From Lingula anatina (Eukaryota > Brachiopoda > Lingulata > Lingulida > Lingulidae): a stretch of DNA of 64,000 nt. Numbering within the stretch: the stretch's first letter is position 1; each line of letters begins with the position of its first letter. The position numbers were made by a program, and so were the translations under genes. Below are positions 1-13,200 of this stretch, in pieces. Where the stretch lies: contig NW_019775448.1 of NCBI RefSeq assembly GCF_001039355.2, forward strand, positions 239,708 through 303,707, given 5' to 3'. Under the pieces are notes generated by a model. It was not told the origin of the DNA, ran no database searches, and worked only from the letters and a program-made list of their open reading frames with translations.

Positions 1-647
1 CATGATGGACATTCACAGGTGTAGGACCAGAACAGAGCATCTCGGAAACCAAGGGGCAGACGTAAATCATTACACTTGCGCGTGTCTTACCTCATGGAAA
101 AATTAGTCTTTTCAGAGTGGGATGCGACTTGATCAAGATAATTGTAGAGCACAATTATATACAAGACCTTCTCTGCTTCTTTTTATTATCTATTTATTTA
201 TCTTTAATAATTGATTCCTATTTGTTTATTTATCCATCTTATAATCCAGTAACCTACGCGTAAATTATATTTTCATAGCCTGGTTTACCTGATCCAGTAG
301 TTTTATGTATCAAGCGGATCTGGGAGGGGAGGACCCAGGGGGTCTGGACCCCCTATTTCTTCAACGCTGATCATAATCTCCCATAATGTACTAATTTTTA
401 GAAATACTGGATCCTCACCTACATACGCCTGTGTATTTTAAAATTACTCAAAACATGCATCCAATACCACTAAAGAAACCCTATTCAGTCATACAAGTGA
501 ATTAAAACGTACAGTTTACCTATTTTGGATAATATTTACAGTACAAACACATTATATTTCAAAAACGTTCTCTCTCATAACGTTGGACCAACAACAGGTA
601 CTTTTTCACCATTATCCCATGAAGTCGCAGGCAATATCTTATGTGGA

Positions 648-741
648 GATGAAGTCGCAATTTATCCTATGAAGTCGATTTGACAGTAAAATCAGAGCAT
701 TTATCCCATGAAGTGGTAATATACCATGAAGTATCTTAACA
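648..741. repeat. ATGAAGTCG repeat, copy 1, at the break in gene A
   Basis: About 93 bp identical to 49470-49562, rich in TATCCCATGAAGT-like units; looser units extend to about 605. It replaces the next EGF exon of gene A. Positions 1-600 show AT-rich DNA without a recognisable gene. Confidence 0.8.
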
Positions 742-1450
742 TACGTCCGTAGACATTTATTGAATGTAAAAAAAAGATAAGACTCGGCCAGAACAAATAT
801 CTGACTCTGATTATTGATACTTTTACCTCCTGGGACAGAAAAACTTATTTATTTTGTTTAAATCGTTGAAGCGTGGAATAAACGTTATCATGGTTCATTG
901 ATGAAATTAGTTTAATTAATCTTCTTTTAAAACAGTGGTAACTACTCGTAATCAAGGCTGATAAAACAAGTAGACAAACTCGAAAATTAAAAAAAGTAAT
1001 ATAATCAATATTAACTTATTTGATCACAGTGTCTTCCGCGTAACCCTGGTGGACAGATACACTGGTAAGTCGTGTCATTGTTGATGCACACACTTCCATT
1101 AAGACAAGGATTACCAGCACACCAATCTAAAAAGACAATAGAAGCCCGTAGGCATTCTGTTACCACTGATGCTTGATTGCAATAGCCCGTAACATTTTTC
1201 TTCCGGGAGTTAACAGGAGAGTTTTTAGTTTGCTTAAATCGGCAATAATGTAAAATAGACCTTTTCATGGTATGTTGAAAAAGTTTTTGTTTTATTAATC
1301 TTTCCCAAAGTAGAAATCCTATGCACTCGCTGTATTGGTAACTACGTGCAGAAAGTTCAAGTAGAGAAACGTCGAAACTAAAAAAGATTAACCTGAGAAA
1401 CTGGACAATTGTACAGCAACTGTCACCCAACATTTTTCATTAATCAATCA

Positions 1451-1594
<144 letters not shown>

Positions 1595-4500
1595 TCAATT
1601 ATTGAATGTAGGAAGCAAGATGCAGTCAGATAAAAAATGTCCCCTACCACTGATGCTTAATTGCAGTGGAAAATATTCTTGTACCCCCGTGTGCTTGCAT
1701 GCTTTTGTTGGGCTCGAGTCGTTTTTAATGTCGAGAAAACCTTTTCACTTAACTGTACTTCAGGTACAATTTCTTTTTCTCGACCTTGTCTTATAACTTA
1801 TTAAGTTATCAGTATTTACCTATTTGGTCACAGTGTTTTCCATGGAACCCTATTGGACAGATACACTGATAAGTCGTCTCATTCTTGATACACACACCTC
1901 CACTGTGGCAAAGATCACTAGCGCACTTATCTAAAAAGATAATGGAGATCCAGATATGTCTTCTGATGTAGAAGGCATAAGGTCATTAGAAATAAGGTCA
2001 GAAAGTACACCTTACACGTGCATCTTTTTACTTCAGGTAATTGACGCTCATTCCCAATAGCCGCGATTGGAAATCGCAACGTTTTTCTTAATGGAGTTTC
2101 GAAAACTTTCCAGGGATGACGCAACTACAATTCTGATACTGTGTGTTAAATAAAAACCGCATGGTGATATTATGCAATCTGTGTAACTCTTTTTTTTTTT
2201 CAAATATAAAAAATCACTTATAAATCACATCAAGAATTTAGGACGCCGTATCGTTTACCTACCTTTAATACATTTAGCGCCGCCTCCAGGCAGGACACAA
2301 CTACACTTGTAACCATCAACAAGAGCAAAGTGACTTCCACTCCCTTTGCATGGGGTATTTGTGCACTGACCAATCTCTGAAACTTAGTATTGGAACGGTA
2401 TCATTGCGAAATATATGGCAAGAAGCAAGTTATATTCACAGTTAATACCAGCAACAGTTCATAATAACTTATGCCATTGCAACCTGAATTGTACTTGAAA
2501 TATATTGTCTTTTTCTCGATTTTTATCATATATGCACAATTTGCATCACTTAAACTTGATTTTAAGAGCCTACTTAACTTGATTATAAAAGCCTTAAACT
2601 TGCCTTCTGTGCTCTCGTTGCAGCCAACTCTCTGCAGCACACCCGTACAATTGAATGACGGATCTGCCCGGAAGGCTTTCCACGAGCTGTACACGGACAC
2701 GTTCTGAGTCGCCTGTACAATGTTCCCACACCCGTCTTGAACGAACCACGTGCGCTCTATGTCCATCCCACAGCCATTGTCATTGCTCGAATCTGTGAAG
2801 TTGATGGTGATATCGCGATAGGCAACACAGCGCTCAGAGCCAGTCGCATTTGGGGTGCCAGCTTCAACCTTTAGGCTATGGGTAAGTGTCGCATTACCTG
2901 CAAATGAACTACGAAAGTTTAGAAGTGAATATTGCTGTAGTCTATCTACCCCAAAGGAAATTGTGCATTTGCAAAAATCCACTAAATTTTTTATGCTTCA
3001 GGAGCAATATGTTTAAGCACCTTGGTTTCTCTTTACCTGACACGATGACAGTATCTTTTGGAAAGTCCACCACCGGCGGTAGGGAGGACAAATCCTCATC
3101 AATTACGCCATCGTCGTCATCATCAATACCATTAAACAGTTCTTCGTCAATTTTCATGTCACAGTCGTTATCAACGCCATCTGCCGGTTGACCAGTATTC
3201 GGCAGACATTTAGTCACATCCAGGCTTGCCAGTCTCAGTCCTCCTGGGTAGCCATAAGAAACGTAACTGGCAAACCCGTAGGAGAATACCGAGAAAGTCT
3301 GGATAGGAGAAATGTGTTCTATGCGGTGTGTGCCCGCAGTGACGTTTAGTTGAGCAGCAGTAAAGTCTGTTCCGGGAATGGCTAGCCACGTAACACCAAT
3401 GAGAGCTGCTCCATCAACTCTCAGATCTTCTGTAGAACTCTTCCTGATGACTATATTGACGAAGTTTTTGTAAACTTTATCAGGAAGATTGGCGGTAGCG
3501 ATAGTGTAACTAGACGAAAATTGTTCTATGGCAGGCACAATCATCATATACGGATCGCTTGGTAGATTATCTGTTCCTTGGCTCTGTGTAAACTGCAGCA
3601 CCATTATCGGCTTACTGGAATTTACAAACACAGGAGCCTTCTTCAATACTTTGAATTCATAGAACTTAGATTTATGAAGAACTAAACGCGGTACACCCGT
3701 TATGTCGACCACGGTGTCATCAGTACTGCCTACAACGCGGATAATATCCCCACTTTGACGGTAAGCTGATGGAACAACTGTGTACGCATAGCCCCATCTA
3801 TCGACTGGATACATCTGTTCTACCAAATGATCACAGGCACTTGCACCACAGGGTACTTGGGTGCACTTATTACCTGACATTACTGCCAATGGTTTTGATG
3901 AATTGATTCTTGTGCCGGTGATGTCACTGTTAGATTGGATTTGAATGGTCTCAAGTCTGTTCAGGATAATTTGTGTTTTGGAACTTACTGTGCTACCCAT
4001 AACAATTACACTCTTGCCTGGGGGAGGAGTTATTTCGATATCTGTACTATTTTGAGTCCCAATCAGTCCTACAAGTGCAGGATAAGAACTCAAACAAACT
4101 TCATAACTACCTGTGATGTACTCCTGCCCCAAAGTATCAACTGGTAAGGCTAGAAACGCATCCAAACTTGCTGTCATAGCGTTGGAACCATAGACTATGA
4201 ATTCGTCATCTGAGGATAAAAGCAAACCTTTAAACTGTTTGTGGTCGTCATGGCAAAGCTTATTGGGATGTCAACCTTCGTAACTGAGCCGCGACGTACG
4301 TTTGTCGTTCTGCTCTGAAGTGGAAGAAGGTTTACCAGGTTGGGATGGGCAGAGATCCTGACTTGAACTGTGGCAGGATTGTTGGTGGTGAGAAATAAGT
4401 TCAAACATTCGATGCCAATATTGTCCATAAAACCGATGACGAATTCCTTGCCACTGTTGTCAGGGACATCTGAAACGAAAATATTGTAAAAGTTGCTTTG

Positions 4501-5451
4501 CGTCTTTTATAGAATTCCTAGAACTCTGATTTTTGAAGAACTAAACGCGAGACATTGGTTATGTCGACCACGGTGTCATCAGATGGAACAACTGTGAACG
4601 TATAGCCCCATCTATCGACTGGATACATCTGTTCCACCACATGATCACAGGCACCAACTCCACAAGGAATGTTAGTGCACTTACTGCCTGACATTACTGC
4701 TAATGGTTTTGATGAATTGATTCTTGTGCCGGTGACGTCACTGGTAGATTGGATTTGAATGGTTTCCAATAGGCCTATGTTGAGACTTATCACTGTTTTA
4801 GAACTTACAGTGCGGCCCATTACTATTACATCCATGCCAGGGTCAGGAGTTATTTCAATATCTGTATCGTTGTTAACGCCAATCAGTCCTATAAGCGGAA
4901 AAAGAGAACTCGTACAAAATACAGGGTTGCTACTTAATATGGAATATTTTTTATCATTGTTATTTTTGAGTGCTGATTTAATATTTTTTGGCTTGATTCA
5001 TCAAAAAAGTATATTATTGAGTGAGAAAAATATCCAGTCTTCCATTGTGAGATATTTTGGTCAATAATATCAAATCTGACATAAGATGTCANCCCTGTAT
5101 GTAGCTACCAGCAATGTACTCCTGTCCAAGAATATCCACAGGGAGAGCTACAAATGCCTCCAAACTATAAGATTCTGCATTGGAACCATAGAGAATGAAC
5201 TCCTCGTCGGCAGACAAATGGAGACCTTTGAACTCTTTGTTCGTGTTACAAAACTATTAGGAATTTCAACCTGCGTTATTGAACCCCTACGTACGCTGGC
5301 TGTTCTAGTAAGAAGTGGTAGACGGTAGAGATACAGTGGGTGAGCAGATATACGGACTTGGATAGAAGGGTAGTTGGTTGTAAGGAATAGATTCAGGCTG
5401 ACTGGATCTACGAATGCATTGTCCATGAAAGCTATAATGAATTCTTTGCCG

Positions 5452-6318
5452 GTGTAACAGTAATCCAAGTCCCCCAGGAACCGAGGACTAACATTACTTG
5501 GGAATACATGTAGTAGTCCTACAGGGACTTAGGTTCCTGGCTCATAATTAGAGTAGGTAGGACTTGTAATACTGTCGGACTTTTATTCCTGTTACACCCA
5601 TGACAGTAATATAAGTCCGGTCATTTGAAAGTCCTTTCCTTAAGCAATAATACTGTTAAATGATAAAACTATAGATGTATATGAAATCCTTCTGGTGCGC
5701 CATATATCAGACAAAAAACAAGGGGTTTGCAACTTCAGCTCGTCTGTATAGTGGTTAGCTAACAAGACCACAAGGTAAGAATTCATGAAACGTTCTGTTA
5801 CATCTATGGTTTCGAGACCTACATTTGACATGACCTTACCCACCCTTTCCCCTATTTATTACTTGTAGCATAATGTTTAATGGTGTTTTTCATGTCTAAT
5901 ATGTGTTCGAAATTCCGTGCTCATTACATTTACAACTATTTTTTGTTTTGTCTTTAAAGTGTCAAAGCACCAAAATAGCAAAAGGTTATTACAGAACATT
6001 ATATACATCTACTGCAATTTTCAATTTCTAAACTGTCTTGATTTGCCTTAAATCTCAGCCCATACTTTCCAAGAGCAAATTTCCATCGAGTTTGAGGTTA
6101 TTTTTCAATTTCAGCGAGTGTAAAACGAAAAATAAATCTAAGAACGGAGATCCAGTGTTTAGTGATTTTTCTCATAGGAATAAGGTTTTGAAAAGGAGAG
6201 AGAGAGAAAATAAGACAAAAAACACAAAAGGTACACCCCAGTAGAAAAGGACATGAAATAATATACACTGGACACCTCAAAGGATGAAAATAAGGGATGC
6301 CTTTGGATGGTGCCTTAT

Positions 6319-6415
<97 letters not shown>

Positions 6416-6845
6416 CTAGATGAAAAATACGCATAAAATAAATAAATTGTTTTTGTTTGTTCATTAAAATGCATAAAAACTGCCTATCGAAAAATAAAAA
6501 CATTGTAAAATATAACGATAAAATGTCATATAAATAGAATAAAGCAAACGTTTATTATATCTTTAAAATTAGTATGTCTCTATATCTATTTATGCTTGTC
6601 ATTTCTTGGTGTAAACTATATAGGACATGCGTTACTTAAATGTCAGGAACGCACGTCCCATTATGACGTGCATTACTACACGTAGGACTTACATTACTTG
6701 GGACTCTTTGTCCTACGGACATTGAATCCTAGTAACATATGTCCTAGGACTTCCATTCCTAGCAATGCATGTCCTAAGACTTGCATTCCCAGGACTTGCA
6801 TTCCCAGGACTCGCGTTACTAGGACGTGCACCCCTGCCACACCTG
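5452..6845. mobile_element. Composite insertion in pseudogene B
   Basis: Foreign DNA between two halves of the head exon. The left 148 bp (5451-5598) begins GGTGTAACAG and ends CTGTTACACC, a MITE-like unit. The middle is AT-rich and holds an A-run plus (TA)n at 6325-6412. The right part (6640-6845) is a degenerate minisatellite of ~17-bp units resembling AGGACTTGCATTCCTAG. Confidence 0.65.
6325..6412. repeat. poly-A plus (TA)n simple repeat
   Basis: About 27 A followed by about 60 bp of alternating TA. Apparent open frames here are low-complexity only. Confidence 0.95.
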
Positions 6846-8309
6846 TATTATCAGGAACATCTAAAATGAAAATGAGGGTGAGCTTAATTTTGTTAAAAAG
6901 CTTGACTTGACCAATGGTACCACTAAAGACAACTTATATATAAATAATTTTAAAACAGCGTCGTGGAAGTAACAAAAACAGCTGTGGTACATCTTGAGCT
7001 TTGAAATACCATTATCTTCTACCTCATAACAAATATTGTAATCGTCTGACTCAAAATTGCGACTGAATTTTCGTTTTTCGGCTAGATCAGCCATTATTTC
7101 AGGCAAAGAAGTAAGCCTAACGTGACACGATTAACATTTATATTTTTACAGCTAGAGTTATCCCTGTCCCTCCCAATAAAATTGTCGGCGACAGAATAAT
7201 TGTTTTTTAGTATTTTTAAATAACCGCATTATCTACAGATTATATGTACACGGAAAACGTGATCAGATATTATTTTCAAATTTATTCGCTGCTCTGTCTT
7301 CTTGATGAAGGAATTGTTTTCCATAAGATGCACATATTGTTTTAGATCACATATACCCATATGCAAGCACGTCTGTTCTCATTACCGACATACCCGTTAT
7401 TCTTCTAATTTGTCATTAAATATATAGATTATCCACAAGATCCTGCGAGACACCGCATACCAGAAGGCTACTTCTGTTCATAAATTACATCAGCCACTGA
7501 TAAGACAAGGATATGGCATTCTGCAGGATGCTTCTAACTTATTTGGTGTCACTTACTGTACATTACATGATCATGTGATAACCGATTTAAACCGGTAGCA
7601 TCGTGACTCAGCGGCAGCACTGCAACACCTGACATGGAAAAGGAACCAGTCCAGGACCTACTATAATTTCCCCACGCTTTTCCAAAGCCCTTTCCTTTCT
7701 TTTGCCTTCAGGGCGAGTGCATATTTGACGGTACAATGTACGACACAATATTACATCATAAACTCTAATCTTAATATCTTTAAACTATCTTAAATAATCT
7801 ACGATTTCTGTCAATAACCGACTTATGTAAAATGTCATTTTCTTTGGTGCTACTTCTCAAAATATTAATGCATTTTTATAAAGATTTGTATGCACAATGT
7901 TAGTTTTTATGATGTTGTGTCTTATATATTAAAACTACCTTTATGCAACTATATGAAAGTAGTTAAACTATTAAGATTTTATTACAGTATCACAACTTTT
8001 GCAAGTGTGGAAGTATTGTTTGTCGTGCTTTGTTCACAATATATAACCCACATATTACATATATGTAGTTCTACAATATTCAAATAAGATACTAAACCAT
8101 AAAATGGCCTTACCTGTGTCGACTCCCAGAAAACATACATATAAAACGCAAATGACAAAATGCAGCAGTTTCATTTTTCACGGCGACTCTTTAACCTCTT
8201 CTGGGACAGACTGCTTCTGGCGCCTTCTCTATTTTCTACACAGCCCTTATGAAGAGTTATTTTACGGGTCACAAGAAACAAGCAAACAGCTTTAGGCCTG
8301 TTATTTATC

Positions 8310-8320
8310 TTTATATAAAA
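8310..8320 (-). promoter_or_regulatory. TATA-like box upstream of gene A
   Basis: TTTTATATAAA on the minus strand, about 140 bp before the ATG of the signal exon. The corresponding place in gene D has no good TATA match. Confidence 0.45.
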
Positions 8321-8329
8321 GGGCATTCT

Positions 8330-10295
8330 TTATACACAGAAATACCCCATTCTTAAAAAGAGAAAGAAAAAAGATAAGATTTGTGACATCGAACACCACA
8401 GATTCTCTTCAGTGACAAATAATTTAGACCAAGGCGTGTTATAGGGACTGTATTTTAATGTTGTTTACTTGGTACATGTTCTCCATTTACAGTTTGCACA
8501 ATGCCGCATATTACTGAACAAAATTATTGGCCTTGTGTCCAACCCCCGACCAGTGGATTGAGGTACACTGTACTGACCATAGGGTGCGCTTGTAATGTTG
8601 AAAGCGTGTGATTTTGTGTAGTACATGTACAATGTGTTTTAGTGGGGCCCTAATATAAGAGGCAAGGGACATAGCTGTTACCAGACCTAAAGGGAGGTAT
8701 TTCATAACAGACGTATGTGCCACTAGTCTAAATGTGATAAGTCAAAGGAGGCGGTGAAGGTCTTACAAAATAGAAATACCAGCAAGTCAACAGCGAAAAA
8801 ACTTTCTCTGACTATTTAAAACCGTCTCTTTCTTGTTTTATTATGACTGCCGTTGATGATTAATTGTAAAAATAATTTACCCAACATGTTCCTTTTCTCA
8901 TGAAAATCTGTTTGATACGGTAGCATAATATTGCATCGACTGTTTAATAGGAAGCAACAATCACCACTTTGTTTACTTTTGGCGTTGTCGTTGATTTACC
9001 AAGCCATTAGATTGAAAACCAAGTTTGATTTGAACCCTCATAGAAAGTATCAAGTTGACACAGTCGTATCCATATTTATTGAAAGTGCAAGTTTTTCTAA
9101 GCACCAGACGGGTAAAGGCTGACATAATTTGACCTAATTGGGCAGAATTACTTGTGTGGTAGCCCGTTTAACTGAACAACAAGTTTCTCCAAGCACAATT
9201 TCCTGTTCGTATTTGATATGAAAATAACGACAGCATAATATTGAATCTATTGAGTATCACAAAGCCCTGAATAATACTTGATTTAAGTTTGGCGTTGACG
9301 TTATGTTTGCCAAAATAAAAAACAAGTCTGAGTGGTATCCTCAGAGGATATGTGGTTACACTGTAACACAGCCGTATCTGTATTTGTAGTTTAATAAGAG
9401 GATCTTAAGGGAGAATTGGCAAGCACACAAAGAACAAAAGTATAAGATTTTTAAAATTATCACTTTAAACTAAACCTTTGTAAAAATTGTAATCAGCTTC
9501 GAAAGGACAATTGACTTATCTGATATTATCTCACTCCTAATAGGCCTTTGCACTTTCATGTGAGAGAGTAGATGCTAATTGTTTACTGAAGAGCTTGCAG
9601 TAAACAAAAGAATGCTGAGGAGCAGTAAAAAATAAGTCAACACCTAGCCATCTAGCTGCAAAAGGCCTATTGAATCATTTTAAAATGTGTGTTCTCAATG
9701 AAAAAATAAGACAAGTATACAAGATATAAACGTTGTATTTCATGTTGGTTTTGGTAAGCATAAGCAATCTCTGGCCTGGTATCAACCTAGTACTGCCATC
9801 ATTACTCAGGTATAACATACCGCAGGCACATGAAGAACGAAAGAAAAAATATGGCGAAAAAATTAGAAAAAAAAAAAAAAAACACCATAAACTGGTACTT
9901 TACACCCTATACTACTGTATACTACTGCATTTTAAGTCATAATGTGCATGCAAAGGCGGCATCATCATCTTCCATTGCTATATTATTACGTGGTTCTGGT
10001 TAGACATAGAAGGTTGAAGGGCATACAGTGCGCGTTAAATAGTGGCATAGTAACATAAATTCCTGGAATTTGCAGCAATTGTCTCTTGATCTCCAAGGTA
10101 GACCATTTCCATACCTCTGAAAAAATCACAATTGGCACAAAGTTCGGCTGGCAAAGCTGTCCCTTCTCTGTGTCCAAGCAGAAATTCGCATATACACTGT
10201 ACATTGTGCAATCCATCATTATTTCCCTTTTGTTATATCAAATATGGCGAAAAAATTACAAAACACCCTATACTACTGTGGCATTGTACACAATT
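8330..10295. other. 3' flank of gene C; no further gene
   Basis: From about 8750 this is a diverged version of the flank also found after D, I and E: the AGATTGAAAACCAAGTTTGA segment near 9010, and the AACAAAAGAATGCTG segment near 9604. Short open frames here are not conserved. Confidence 0.6.
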
Positions 10296-13200
10296 TTATG
10301 TGTGCAAAGCCGGCAGTCGCCGAGGGAGTGCTTTCTTCGAACTTCCGACGAGGTGTGCTTCGTCACCTGAAGCCGTAATACCATGACTTTGATCCGATTG
10401 TCCAGTATCGATCACTTTCAAGTCGCCATGACTATTTTCACTGCTTCCGTTGTGTAACCCTTCGGAGCCTGAGCCGGAAGAAGTCGCTGGGAACAGGGCA
10501 TTTGCTGGAGGGTCTGCGATAACGGCTTCTGAAGGAGGAGAACATGGAGTCTCTTCATCATCATCTTCTACGTCAGCTTGTTCCTCTCGGTCCAAGTCGC
10601 CCTTACTATTCTCACTATTTCCGGTGTGTAACCTTTCGGAGCCTGATCCAGAAGGAGTCGCTGAGAAAACGGCAGTTGCTGGTGGGTCTGCGATAACGGC
10701 TTCTGAAGGAGGAGAACATGGAATGTCTTCATCATCATCTTCTACGTCATTTTGTTCTTCTTGGTCCAAGGGTGCATCACTCGGGGCAGGTTTAATTTTC
10801 CTATAAATAGTAAAATAGACGTTCAGCAATCCTCCAATAAAAACAAAATAGACAACAGATAATCAAACAAATGAATGATAATAGAATTAATGTGTACAAA
10901 TAAGAAAATAAAAGGGGTCGTCATTTGTTGCGAGAACAATGTCCAGTTTAGTTCTTCTACAAAGTAATAATATACATGGAATGAACTAAATAACTAAATA
11001 TTAATCAAATAATTAACTATAAATCAAATAATTGAATAAAATATTAAATAACTTGAAAATGAGACATGCAATTTTACTTATTTACATACATTTTTCTTCC
11101 AAATTCTTACAAAGTTCCAACTTTTGAGTCCCTAAAACTAGCAAAAAGCAGACAGCACCAGAACCGAAATACCTTTTCTTCTGTTTCCGCTTCCACAATG
11201 CAGCGGCAATGCAAACCACGCATACCAGCACCACTCCAGCTGCTGTGACAGAAGGGACAACAACGGTGATACTGCCAGGGCTCGTCTTTTGGGCAGCTGC
11301 AAGGGCATTTGACTCGGCTGTCGAATTTTCAACTGGAATCAGATAAACTTGTTAAATTTAACAATATTTAATAAGAGTCCATACAACTTGCAATCAATGT
11401 TTTTATCTTGCCATGTTGCCTTATCTCGCAGGAGAGAGAATCTGTCAAATAAAAGCACAAAAATGCCTGATCAAGATATATTTTACGTGTTGCAGTAATA
11501 TTAGATAGTTGACTCAGACATCAATCCTGCACTATGCTAAAGTCATGTTTTTTCCACGCATGGCCAGAAATGTGCAGCATTCACGCGATACGCGAGGGCG
11601 CAACAGTAGGGCTTCACGTGACTCAACTAACCAATCACAGCACAACAATGGCATCGCACACAGACTCTGTGATAAGTGTTCAGCCCATTGTCAAGTAGTG
11701 TTAGTTCATGGTAACAAGCGTCTGATATGTGCAGAGAAGTTTATTATTATAATATATATTGTTCTTATTGTTACATTATTAAATCTAACTCTGTATCCAA
11801 GTAGTAACTATATTGTACCAAGTCAGGTACTGATGATGTGCAGAGGTCATATATTCCAGAATAAGCCATTACCACTGATTTATAACTTTTATTTTTGTTT
11901 AATATGTTATTCATGAAAGAGTTCATGAAAGATTATTTTAATTTGTTAAATCGTGATCTTATTCTTTTTATATTCAAATAATTGAATAATGTGGGTAAAA
12001 TTGGTCTTCCACTTCTTATTTGCATTTTTCCTTTACTACAAGATTATTTTGGAACAGTTGCAGCATTAAAAATTTAAATAAATAGCAATCTGAAAGAAGA
12101 ATTTTGCATAATTATTAAATGATGATAGGAATTTTGGATTAAGAGATTAGTTAAATACTGAGTAATGATATGGTCAGTCAATTTACGTAGAATCTGATAA
12201 TATGATTGAAAATACTGATTGAATTCTTGGCCTTGCACTGGGCAGTTTTACATTTGTGCCAAGTGCTCTTTTTGGAATCTTCAATTGCCATGAAAGTTTT
12301 TCAACAGACTCTGTATGTTGCTGCTATCTGCTGATGCTATCGGCAACGAATTAATTTGCCTTTGTTTCTGAATGAATTTACCGTCTAAAATCACTATTAC
12401 TGAAAATATTTGCGTTTTGCTGAGGGTAGGCTAGGCAATATACGGCAAACTTCTTAGTACGTGTGTACAACAGAATTTTTTTTAAAACCCTAGCGATATT
12501 TGGTCAGGAGTTGCTTGAAGCATAGCACAGCGTTTCTGTCTATCGGCATCAGGCCGTTACTTTGTCAATTCTAACGAATTACCCACGAATCGCGAACCCA
12601 TTCATTTTCCTATGGCAATCTAGCAACTCATTAAAAATGCACGCATTCGCAGTGGGCTAGGCGTGACGTCATGCAGTGCATTTCTGGGGATGACACTAAC
12701 TTATATTTTTGCAACTTATGCGTGCTTCAAATAAATACATATATTACAAGTAGGCAACTGAACAATGTCTCTTTTAAAAGATTATGGAAAGTATACAAAT
12801 CGCCTGCCAACTGTACAAGTCTACTTGGCTCCGAAATCCTCAAAGATAGAACAGAAAATATAGACATGGGTGTGTACAGCAAATACCATCCAGACCTGTA
12901 ATCAATATTTACTTATTTGATCACAATGTCTTCCATGGAATCCTGTTGGACAGATACAATGGTAAGTCGTCTCATTGATGATACACACAGCTCCATTGTG
13001 ACAAGGATTACCAGCACACCAATCTAAAAAGAGACAATGGAGACCCATAAACAGTTGTCTATTGTACAAAATATGGCGGGTTGTCTTAAAAATTCCTCTT
13101 CTTTAATCACTGATGCATTATATTTTTTTTCTGGCGCTAGCGGGAAAACGTTTTTCTATAGTGTGAAATGTACAATAAACTTTTTGTATATGTACCGTGA

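Larger units (their letters stand above)
4518..7135 (-). pseudogene. Pseudogene B: decayed paralog inside intron 1 of gene A
   Basis: Pieces of the head exon are recognisable at 4518-4930, 5100-5451 and 6846-6865. Lesions relative to gene C: about 1.39 kb of foreign DNA (5452-6845) splits the exon a few codons after its acceptor; about 165 bp are inserted near 4934-5100 (with an n at 5092); a 45-nt in-frame deletion near 4583 removes the residues corresponding to AYRQSGDIIRVVGST; small indels occur near 4770 and 5247; the 3' third of the exon and all later exons are missing. A degenerate signal exon is traceable near 7110-7135, followed upstream by a decayed version of the C-class promoter (7260-7510). 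The promoter class is that of C/E/F/G, not of host gene A, so B is a separate, older copy. Confidence 0.8.

Noticed and set aside
4518-5468. B as a functional gene
   Set aside because: Multiple frameshifts, insertions and missing exons; no intact transcript can be built.
6277-6503. Open frames made of Tyr/Ile and Phe runs
   Set aside because: They only translate the poly-A/(TA)n simple repeat.
10450-10806. Plus-strand Ser-rich open frame opposite the tail of gene C (also at 21154, 33942 and 35659)
   Set aside because: It is the antisense of the acidic GAT/GAA-rich tail exon, which has splice sites, phase and conservation supporting the minus strand.
12671-12901. 76-codon plus-strand open frame in the last stalk intron of gene C
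   Set aside because: Intronic sequence shared with D and E, where the frame is not maintained.
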